The notes below the pieces were generated by a model, which was given only the letters and a program-made list of their open reading frames with translations, ran no database searches and was not told the DNA's origin. The translations under genes were made by a program, and so were the position numbers. A stretch of 6,188 bases of DNA from an uncultured Collinsella sp. (GTDB lineage Bacteria; Actinomycetota; Coriobacteriia; Coriobacteriales; Coriobacteriaceae). Below, piece by piece: positions 1 to 5,696 of this stretch (its first letter is position 1; each line of letters begins with the position of its first letter). The stretch is from positions 1 to 6,188 of the forward strand of contig CAAFEX010000106.1 of NCBI GenBank assembly GCA_900762015.1. Direction: 5' to 3'.

Positions 1-366
1 ATAGCCTTTGGAGCAGAACTGCTGGTAGCCAGCTCGGATAAGCCCGTTGTCAAATGGGAGGCGACCGACGAGTGCGTCGACGGAACCCGAACCGTTTACT
101 ACAACAGCCCGTCCCTCTACCAAGAGCTCAAGGTCGAGATTAATAACTCCAAGATTGTCGATGCCGAGCTAGGCGACTATTCGACAATCGGAGCAACCGT
201 CGACGCCGAGCAAGTCGAGCACACAGACAGCCATGCGACGTATCGTATCGACCTCAACATCCTAGGCCGGCCGTCGCGCACCTGTTTGCTCGAATGCGAT
301 ATACGCGGCACCACACTACACATGTCCGAAATACAAATGCGCCCGGGCAAGGGGTTCTCTTCTTGA
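1..366 (+). CDS. C-terminal part of an unrecognised protein (5' end outside window)
   Basis: The frame is open from base 1 to a TGA at 364-366, giving 121 residues with no start codon at the left edge, so this is the 3' end of a longer gene. Both other plus-strand frames hit stops within the first 40 bases. I do not recognise the family. The segment alternates polar and hydrophobic residues (for example TVYYNSPSLYQ, then ATYRIDLNIL and later TCLLECDIRG), which suggests a beta-rich domain. It contains three Cys and no evident transmembrane segment. By my count GC is about 56% over 1-360, visibly lower than the genes to the right, and rare codons such as ATA and CTA each occur three times. That could mean horizontal acquisition or weak expression. 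It converges on dnaX with a 21-bp gap and no recognisable terminator. Coding is likely; function is unknown. Confidence 0.7.
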   Translation: MAFGAELLVASSDKPVVKWEATDECVDGTRTVYYNSPSLYQELKVEINNSKIVDAELGDYSTIGATVDAEQVEHTDSHATYRIDLNILGRPSRTCLLECDIRGTTLHMSEIQMRPGKGFSS

Positions 367-387
367 GCAGTATACCCGCCCGTACGG

Positions 388-2862
388 CTACTCCACCGGC
401 TTGAAGATGGTGGCCTGACCGAAGACGCTGCGGATGAGGTCTTTGGCCTCGTCCTCGGTCTGCGGGATGCTCGGGGCTGCGCCCTGGTGGCCGAAGGGGC
501 TGCCGGCGCCGGGGTTGGACTCCCAGGGAGCTGCAGGAGCGTCCTCCTCTTTGGGGGCAGCTACAGCGGACTTGGGCGCGGGCGTCGCACCCTGCACGTC
601 GAACGGAGGCAGATCGTCCCCGCTCGCATCGCCAGCGAAGCCGCCGACCATAGCGTCGTCGTAGGGCACCTGCTCGGATTCCCACGACGCGGACTGCGCG
701 ACAGGCTGAGCTTTGGGGGCAGCCGAGCGCTCGGGCGCACGGGGTGCGGGCTCGGTCGGGAGCTTACCCGTGGCAGGAGCGCCGGCGGGGTTGTCGGAGC
801 GTAGCCAGGGGGCTTTGCCCAGGTCAGACGACTTGGGCGCGGGCGAGACGGGCTTGGGCGCGGGTGTCGGAGCAGCCGGTTTGGGCGCCGCGGGCTTAGG
901 CGCCGACGGGGTCGATGCCGCTACCGACGCCGCTTGCTGCGCTTGCTGCTGCGGCGCGCTGGCGCTCGAGGATACAGGGGCCGCCGAGGACACGGGTTGC
1001 GGGTCCGCAGATGCCGCAGCCCGTGCAGATGGAGAATGCTCCTCATGTTGAGGAGCCGGCGTGCCACCCCCATCCAGGACATAGTCGACGGTACGACGAC
1101 CGAAGACCGCGCAGACCGTCGGCAGGACCACTGACTGCGTATCGGCGCGACCGAGCATCTTAATGGCAAAAGTCGAACCCGCGGGGAACGAGACCGTGAG
1201 CTTGGAGCCGTCGTCGGCCGTGGCGCGGGCGTTGAGCAAAAGCCCTGCGTAGGAGGCCTGACGAGCCTTGACGCGCTCGACGACCTCGGCCCATTTGCGC
1301 TGGAGCTCGCCGGCGTCCTCGACCGCGGGGGTCTCGGCAGCACCGGCGGCGGCAACCTGGGCGGCGTTGTTGGGCTTGGACACCGACACGGTCGATGCAG
1401 CAGGCGCGGAAGCCGGAGCCGCAACGGGCTGAGGTGCAGGCGTTACAGGTCTGGGCGCCGGCGCAGGAGCCGCGGACTTGGTCGCAGGCTGGGCAGCCGG
1501 AACAGCAGCGCCGCGGTCCCAAGGCATACCGCCCTGGCGCGCGGACGTAGCAGCGGGGGCAGCGGATGCCGCCGGAGCGGCAGCACGAGCGCCCGAAATG
1601 AGCGTCGGCTGTTGGGCAGCAGCGGGTACGGATGCTGCAGGCGCGGCGGCCTGAGCAGCAGCCACGCTCGCCGGCACGGCGCCGTTGGCAACCATGGCCT
1701 CCAGACGCGCCACGCGCTCGGCCAATGCCTCAATCGTTAAATCAGCCTCGGGACGTGCCAGACGCGTGCAGGCAATCTCGAGCACCAGGCGCACGTCGCT
1801 CGCGCCCCTCATCTCCAGTGCGGCATCGTCGAGCACCGTCAGCACACGGGCCAGGCGGTCGGCAGGATGCTCGCCAAAGGCAGCGGCCTCGGCAGCAAGC
1901 GCCTCGGCCTGCTCGGAGCCGCCCTCAAACAGCTCGGCACGGGCACCGGCAACGCAGGCAACGTACACGTCACGCACATGCGCCACCAGGTCGCGCGTCA
2001 GCTCCAGCAGGTCGTTTCCTTCCTCGACCTGCGCACGGATCAGTCCATAGAGCTCGGCAACATCGCGATCGGCAATGGCGCGGGAAAACTCGCCCAGAAT
2101 CTGGTCCGAAACCTCGCCTAAAAGCGAGCGGGCGTCGTCCGCATGCACAGAACCGTTGCCAAAGACGCTCAGCTGCTCCAGCGTGGACAACGCGTCGCGC
2201 ATGCCGCCCTTGGCATGGCGCGCCACGATAGCCAGCGCCTCGTCGTCGTAATCGAAGCCCTCCTGCTCGCACACGTATGCCAGGCGATGCTCAATATCCT
2301 CGTTGCCGATGCGATGGAAATCGAAACGCTGGCAGCGCGAGAGGATGGTCTCCAGAATCTTTTGCGGGTCGGTGGTGCACAGCACAAAGATCACGTGCGC
2401 CGGCGGCTCCTCAAGCGTCTTGAGCAGCGCGTTGAACGCCGCCGTCGTGAGCATGTGGACCTCGTCGATGATATAAATCTTGTACTTGCCGTGCACCGGG
2501 GCAAAGTTGACGGAGTTGATAATTTCCTCGCGCACATTGTCCACGCCCGTGCGGGAGGCGGCATCGAGCTCGTAAACATCGGGGTGGTTACCCTCGGCAA
2601 TGAGCTCGCACTCCTCGCAAGTACCGTCGGGCATGCAGCCGCTTGCACCCTCGGCGCGCGCCGCCTCGGCATTGCGGCACAGCAGCGCCTTGGCCAGAAT
2701 GCGCGCCATGGTGGTCTTGCCCGTGCCGCGCGGTCCGCAGAACAGGTAGGCGTGGGACAGGCGCCCCTCGGTGATGGCGTGCTCGAGCGTCGAGACGATA
2801 TGCTGCTGGCCCACCACGGAGTCAAAGGTGAGCGGGCGATACTTTCGGTACAACGATTCCAT
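388..2862 (-). CDS. dnaX: DNA polymerase III subunit tau (clamp-loader ATPase DnaX)
   Basis: This 824-residue protein is the ATPase subunit that loads the sliding clamp and links the replicative polymerases to the helicase. The N-terminus MESLYRKYRP is the family signature. Walker A GPRGTGKTT lies at 43-51, putative zinc-ligand cysteines at 62, 76, 82 and 85, Walker B IIDEVHML at 131-138, sensor-1 TTD near 163, the SRC arginine finger at 175-177, and the sensor-2 GGMRDALS motif near 219-226. The collar domain runs to about 370. An Ala/Pro-rich linker (about 395-510) follows, then a small folded domain (about 515-597, containing KWAEVVERVKARQ), a second long Ala/Pro linker, and a conserved-looking acidic C-terminal peptide (about 801-824). 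The chosen ATG has GGGGGAG five bases upstream. The frame stays open a further 158 codons upstream, but that part is only the antisense of the next gene. I found no A-AAA-AAG slippery site, so a frameshifted gamma form is not evident. Confidence 0.97.
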   Translation of the reverse strand: MESLYRKYRPLTFDSVVGQQHIVSTLEHAITEGRLSHAYLFCGPRGTGKTTMARILAKALLCRNAEAARAEGASGCMPDGTCEECELIAEGNHPDVYELDAASRTGVDNVREEIINSVNFAPVHGKYKIYIIDEVHMLTTAAFNALLKTLEEPPAHVIFVLCTTDPQKILETILSRCQRFDFHRIGNEDIEHRLAYVCEQEGFDYDDEALAIVARHAKGGMRDALSTLEQLSVFGNGSVHADDARSLLGEVSDQILGEFSRAIADRDVAELYGLIRAQVEEGNDLLELTRDLVAHVRDVYVACVAGARAELFEGGSEQAEALAAEAAAFGEHPADRLARVLTVLDDAALEMRGASDVRLVLEIACTRLARPEADLTIEALAERVARLEAMVANGAVPASVAAAQAAAPAASVPAAAQQPTLISGARAAAPAASAAPAATSARQGGMPWDRGAAVPAAQPATKSAAPAPAPRPVTPAPQPVAAPASAPAASTVSVSKPNNAAQVAAAGAAETPAVEDAGELQRKWAEVVERVKARQASYAGLLLNARATADDGSKLTVSFPAGSTFAIKMLGRADTQSVVLPTVCAVFGRRTVDYVLDGGGTPAPQHEEHSPSARAAASADPQPVSSAAPVSSSASAPQQQAQQAASVAASTPSAPKPAAPKPAAPTPAPKPVSPAPKSSDLGKAPWLRSDNPAGAPATGKLPTEPAPRAPERSAAPKAQPVAQSASWESEQVPYDDAMVGGFAGDASGDDLPPFDVQGATPAPKSAVAAPKEEDAPAAPWESNPGAGSPFGHQGAAPSIPQTEDEAKDLIRSVFGQATIFKPVE
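832..864 (-). repeat. Short tandem Pro/Ala/Lys coding repeats in the dnaX linker
   Basis: The plus-strand string CTTGGGCGCGGG occurs at 832-843 and 853-864, and again at 571-582. Each encodes PAPK on the minus strand. A related peptide, PAPRPVTPAPQP, is encoded near 1425-1460 and mirrors PAPKPVSPAPK here. This suggests the two linkers grew by local duplication of the same low-complexity unit. Confidence 0.7.
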
Positions 2863-2867
2863 GGGTG

Positions 2868-2874
2868 CTCCCCC
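2868..2874 (-). promoter_or_regulatory. Ribosome binding site that fixes the dnaX start
   Basis: Read on the minus strand the sequence is GGGGGAG, five bases before the ATG at 2862-2860. This supports the MESLYRKYRP start over in-frame upstream ATGs, which lack family-like sequence. Confidence 0.75.
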
Positions 2875-2931
2875 GGGTATACTGAGTCTTGTTGCCGCGG
2901 CGGCCATGCGGTCGCACGGCATACTGCATTC

Positions 2932-2938
2932 CATAATA
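2932..2938. promoter_or_regulatory. Possible overlapping divergent -10 element between dnaX and the YcxB-like gene
   Basis: The only strongly AT-rich hexamer region in the 115-bp divergent gap reads CATAAT on the plus strand (2932-2937) and TATTAT on the minus strand (2938-2933). Each differs from TATAAT at one position. Placed here, transcription would start roughly 35 bp before the plus-strand gene and roughly 65 bp before dnaX. I see no convincing -35 box at 16-18 bp on either side. The call therefore rests on the -10 match and its position alone. Confidence 0.35.
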
Positions 2939-2977
2939 CCCGTACGGCGAGCCCGCCGCGATAGGAGTCCAAAGAGC

Positions 2978-3694
2978 ATGGCAGACGCAGAGAGCAACCT
3001 CGTCCCCTCCGAAGCAGCCGACCAGGTCGAGGTCGCGCTCGAGGAGCAGGCCGCAGCCGACGACGGCATCCTGTACCTCAACGAGTACCAGTACGAAAAC
3101 GACCTGGTCACCGACTTCGCCCGCCTGGTCGCCTCGCCCAGGCGTCGCGGCTCGCTGTATGTCGCCGCGGCAATTGCCGCGCTCATCGGCATCGGCATGC
3201 TGGTGGCCGGCGGCAACTGGATCAAGTTTGGCGTCGTGCTGATCGTATTCGGCGCCTTTTTGGCCTGGTGGAGCAAGAACCTGCACCACACGCTCGCCCG
3301 CGACTTTATCGACGCCGTCGAGGCCGACGAGTCCATGGGCGGCCGCTATCGCCGCGTCGCCGCCAACGAGGACGGCCTGGTGGTTTGGGGCAAGAGTGGC
3401 AAGTCGCAGTTCTTCCCGTTTGAAAAGCTCGACCACGTGCTCGACGGCGAGCGCATCTTTGTGGCCATGTTCGCCGACCAGGGCGTGACGATCCCCAAGG
3501 ACACCTTCGTCCGTGGCGATGCCGAACAGTTTGGCCCCTTCCTCAAGGCCCGTATCAACAAAAAACTCCGCATCGAGACCAAGAAGAAGAAAATGAAGGC
3601 CGAGAAGGCCGCCGCCGAGGCCAAACAGGGCGACAAGCCCCAGGAGACCAAGCGCAAGCAGCGCAAGCAGAAGAAGAACAAGAAGAAGCGCTAG
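2978..3694 (+). CDS. YcxB-like two-helix membrane protein with Lys-rich tail
   Basis: The product has 238 residues. The order is an acidic N-terminal segment (about 1-45), two adjacent transmembrane helices (about 57-79 and 81-98) joined by a very short turn, a small soluble domain (about 100-195), and a strongly basic tail (about 191-238). The soluble part, with FFPFEKLDHVLDGERIFVAMF followed by the TIPKDTF motif at 171-177, resembles the C-terminal domain of YcxB-like proteins, a family with no settled function. With a tight hairpin of helices, both ends are probably cytoplasmic. The start ATG is chosen because AGGAG lies at 2963-2967, ten bases upstream. The frame extends further upstream over dnaX, but that is antisense coincidence. 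The gene is divergent from dnaX and 148 bp ahead of the kinase gene, so co-transcription with either is not evident. The family call is from pattern recognition and moderately sure; that it is a real membrane protein is nearly certain. Confidence 0.8.
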   Translation: MADAESNLVPSEAADQVEVALEEQAAADDGILYLNEYQYENDLVTDFARLVASPRRRGSLYVAAAIAALIGIGMLVAGGNWIKFGVVLIVFGAFLAWWSKNLHHTLARDFIDAVEADESMGGRYRRVAANEDGLVVWGKSGKSQFFPFEKLDHVLDGERIFVAMFADQGVTIPKDTFVRGDAEQFGPFLKARINKKLRIETKKKKMKAEKAAAEAKQGDKPQETKRKQRKQKKNKKKR

Positions 3695-3731
3695 GCCGGA
3701 CGCAGGGTCCAGACCCCAGACGGAGCTTAAA

Positions 3732-3762
3732 TTGAATGTCGCCCACCCGCGCGTGCTACACT
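3732..3762 (+). promoter_or_regulatory. Probable promoter of the kinase-fhaA operon
   Basis: A -35-like TTGAAT lies at 3732-3737 and an extended -10, TG-C-TACACT, ends with TACACT at 3757-3762. The spacer is 19 bp, slightly long, but the upstream TG can compensate. Transcription would begin near 3769, leaving a leader of about 74 nt before the kinase ATG. The match is by eye. Confidence 0.5.
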
Positions 3763-3831
3763 AGCAGCATCTATGCCACCGCGAACGGCTCGGCTCAGCG
3801 CCCGCCGCTCGCAAACGAACTTTAAACGCAC

Positions 3832-3836
3832 GAGGG
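3832..3836 (+). promoter_or_regulatory. Ribosome binding site that fixes the kinase start
   Basis: GAGGG lies six bases before the ATG at 3843. An in-frame TTG at 3837 directly abuts this motif and would leave no spacing, so the ATG is preferred. Confidence 0.75.
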
Positions 3837-3842
3837 TTGGCC

Positions 3843-5696
3843 ATGCCGCTTTTCTCGCAACATACCGCCCGGTTCTCGCCGGACGTTCCCTTGGAGGGCA
3901 CCAGCTCTCGCGAGCTGCTCAAGCGGTACCAGCCGCTCGAGACACTTGCGACTGGCGGTTTTGGCTCCATCGAGATCTGCCGCGACACGCACCTGCGCCG
4001 CCGCGTCGCCATTAAGCGCATCCCCCTTATCAACGGCGCCGGCATGCCCGCCAGCGACATCATGGATGTCCTGCGCGAGGCGCACACTGCCGCCATGCTT
4101 CAACATCCCAACATCGTGCAGGTCATCGACTTTACGCACGACACAGCCTATGCCTACCTGGTTATGGAATATGTCGATGGCATGTCGCTGGCCGAGTTTT
4201 TACATCGCGTGGACGGCCACTCACTTACCTTTGACGAGGCCGCAGCCATTGCCGATGCCCTAGGCCAGGCGCTCACCTTCGCCCATAGTAATGGCGTACT
4301 CCACCTGGACATTAAGCCCGCCAACGTGCTCATCGACCACTCGGGCAATGTAAAGCTCACCGACTTTGGCATGGCGCGGCTGTCGTCCGCCGGCGGCTTT
4401 GGCGGCTCGCGCGGCGGCACCATCGGCTACATGCCGCCCGAGCAGCTCGATATCGAGACCGGCACGGTCGACGAGCGCGCCGATGTCTTTGCCCTCGCCT
4501 GTGTGATCTACGAGGGCCTGTGCGGCAGCGCTCCCTTTATGGCGGCCACGCCCGCCGACTCGCTCGACCGCATCATCGGCGGCGCCACCTATCCCAGCGA
4601 GCTGATACCACACTTTCCCCCGGGAGCCGAGAGCGCGCTCATGAGCGCGCTCTCCCCCATGCTGCAGGACCGCCCCAACAGCATCGAGGCATTTTGCGAC
4701 CAGCTCCTTGCCGGTCTGGGCAGCGTGCGCGAGGGCCGTCGCAGCCTGGAGCAAATGGTTGGCGAGCTTTCGGATGACGAGCAGGAGCTCGACGGTATCG
4801 AGCCGTCGCACTACGAGGACGACGCCATCGAGGTCGACCCCGCACTCGGCTGGGCGGGCACGCGCTGGAGCCATGCGCGCGACTACACCATGCGCATTAT
4901 CTCGGCGCTAACGTGCGGCACCTTTAGCTTTTTGCTGATGCAAACGGCCGGGGTCGCGGCGCTTCCCGGCCTGGTCATTGCGGCTATCGCGATCGGAGCG
5001 GCGGCTGGCCTGGCCCCCCAGATTGGCTCGGCCATCTCGGCTGTGGGCTTTTTGGTGCTCATGGCCAACGCCACCATGCAGGCGCAGGGCATCCTGTCGA
5101 TGTTGCCCGTCGCGGTGATCTTTGCCGCCGCCATGTCCGGTTGGTGGATCGCCTGGGGTCGCACCGAGGCTGCCGCGAGCGCCGCACTCACCTGTGCACT
5201 CGCGCTTGGCTGTCTGACCGGCAATACCTTCCTGGCAGCTGGGGTCGCCGCCGGCGTCGCGTCATTTTGGCTCGGCCCGGCAAGCGCCGCCGCGGCAACG
5301 GGCGTGGGCGCGCTTTTTGCCCGCCTGGCGACAGTCGCGCTTTCAGCCGGAGGCGTGCTGGGGCTCGGTAACGTTGCCGCAGCGCTGGGAGACCCGCTCC
5401 TTTGGGCTGCCTTCGTGCTGGTCGCGACAACTGCCGCAGCGTCATCCGCGCTGCTCAATGCCCATGCCAAGCGTGCCAATCAGGGCTCAAACCTTGCCGC
5501 AATCGCCGCCATCGCTGTCACCGGCATCGGCTGCGCAGCGGCGTCCTGTCTTGCACACCATATGGAAATTGCCAGCCTTGCAGCCGCGGTCATCGCCAAG
5601 GCGGCGGTTGCGGGAATCCTATCCTCTATAATCGTTGGGATATGCCTATATTTGCTCGGATACCAAAGAACCTATACGGAGAGTGATCTTTCGTGA
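3843..5696 (+). CDS. Serine/threonine protein kinase with polytopic membrane domain
   Basis: The product has 617 residues. The Hanks-type kinase domain spans about 29-290. It has a glycine-rich loop ATGGFG at 36-41 (first Gly replaced by Ala), VAIK with catalytic Lys58, helix-C Glu79, the catalytic loop HLDIKPAN at 154-161 with Asp156, DFG at 174-176, P+1 loop GTIGYMPPE at 192-200, the helix-F aspartate at 214 and a DRP motif at 276-278. All residues needed for phosphotransfer are present, so it should be active. The usual Arg before the catalytic Asp is Leu, making it a non-RD kinase. An acidic linker (about 300-340) leads to a membrane domain from about 351 to 605 with roughly nine or ten Ala-rich helices, ending in a short tail. 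PknB-type kinases instead have one helix and extracellular PASTA repeats, which are absent here. The stop overlaps the fhaA-like start by 4 nt, so the two are probably translationally coupled and functionally linked. The membrane domain's role (sensing, scaffolding or transport) is unknown to me. Confidence 0.93.
   Translation: MPLFSQHTARFSPDVPLEGTSSRELLKRYQPLETLATGGFGSIEICRDTHLRRRVAIKRIPLINGAGMPASDIMDVLREAHTAAMLQHPNIVQVIDFTHDTAYAYLVMEYVDGMSLAEFLHRVDGHSLTFDEAAAIADALGQALTFAHSNGVLHLDIKPANVLIDHSGNVKLTDFGMARLSSAGGFGGSRGGTIGYMPPEQLDIETGTVDERADVFALACVIYEGLCGSAPFMAATPADSLDRIIGGATYPSELIPHFPPGAESALMSALSPMLQDRPNSIEAFCDQLLAGLGSVREGRRSLEQMVGELSDDEQELDGIEPSHYEDDAIEVDPALGWAGTRWSHARDYTMRIISALTCGTFSFLLMQTAGVAALPGLVIAAIAIGAAAGLAPQIGSAISAVGFLVLMANATMQAQGILSMLPVAVIFAAAMSGWWIAWGRTEAAASAALTCALALGCLTGNTFLAAGVAAGVASFWLGPASAAAATGVGALFARLATVALSAGGVLGLGNVAAALGDPLLWAAFVLVATTAAASSALLNAHAKRANQGSNLAAIAAIAVTGIGCAAASCLAHHMEIASLAAAVIAKAAVAGILSSIIVGICLYLLGYQRTYTESDLS
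4629..4654. repeat. Perfect 26-bp palindrome inside the kinase gene
   Basis: Two copies of the self-complementary decamer GAGCGCGCTC (4631-4640 and 4643-4652) flank a central AT, with GA before and TC after. The whole is a perfect inverted repeat with 13-bp arms and no loop. It encodes the end of the SALMSAL peptide region (residues about 263-271) in the kinase C-lobe. The same Ser-Ala-Leu codons are used twice. No T-run follows on either strand, so it is not an intrinsic terminator. Confidence 0.9.
5627..5632 (+). promoter_or_regulatory. Possible internal -10 box for the fhaA-like gene
   Basis: A perfect TATAAT lies in the last helix of the kinase gene, about 60 bp before the GTG start of the next gene. 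The surrounding codons are unusually AT-rich (ATA, ATA, CTA and AGA within the last two dozen codons). No good -35 is seen at 16-18 bp, so this is tentative. It could let fhaA be transcribed without the kinase. Confidence 0.3.
5678..5683 (+). promoter_or_regulatory. Ribosome binding site of the fhaA-like gene
   Basis: GGAGAG lies nine bases before the GTG at 5693, inside the end of the kinase gene. It supports the GTG start and independent initiation in addition to coupling through the 4-nt overlap. Confidence 0.65.

Noticed and set aside
388..2862. Programmed frameshift producing a gamma subunit
   Set aside because: No A-AAA-AAG or other clear slippery heptamer is present on the minus strand in the region after the AAA+ domain. 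Alternate-frame openness there is explained by GC-rich low-complexity sequence.
2143..2964. 273-codon plus-strand open frame across the dnaX 5' half
   Set aside because: It is the antisense shadow of the conserved AAA+ domain in GC-rich DNA, with no recognisable domain or ribosome binding site.
2863..2977. Small stable RNA gene (SRP RNA or tRNA) upstream of dnaX
   Set aside because: The gap is only 115 bp, is needed for two ribosome binding sites and promoters, and shows no cloverleaf or SRP RNA core motif.
2863..3336. In-frame 158-codon N-terminal extension of dnaX
   Set aside because: It lies antisense to the divergent YcxB-like gene, has no DnaX-like sequence, and the conserved MESLYRKYRP start has its own ribosome binding site.
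3696..3723. Possible terminator hairpin after the YcxB-like gene (GGGT-CCAG-ACCC core)
   Set aside because: The stem is only four to five pairs with imperfect outer pairing, and no T-run follows.
3773..4015. 80-codon frame starting just after the predicted kinase promoter (possible leaderless peptide)
   Set aside because: The product is Arg-rich low-complexity of the kind GC-rich shadows give, and most of it overlaps the kinase gene in another frame. The ATG position a few bases after the predicted start site is suggestive but not enough.
4260..4874. 204-codon minus-strand open frame inside the kinase gene
   Set aside because: It is the mirror of kinase codons, with no start signal or domain. 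The sense strand encodes a clear kinase.
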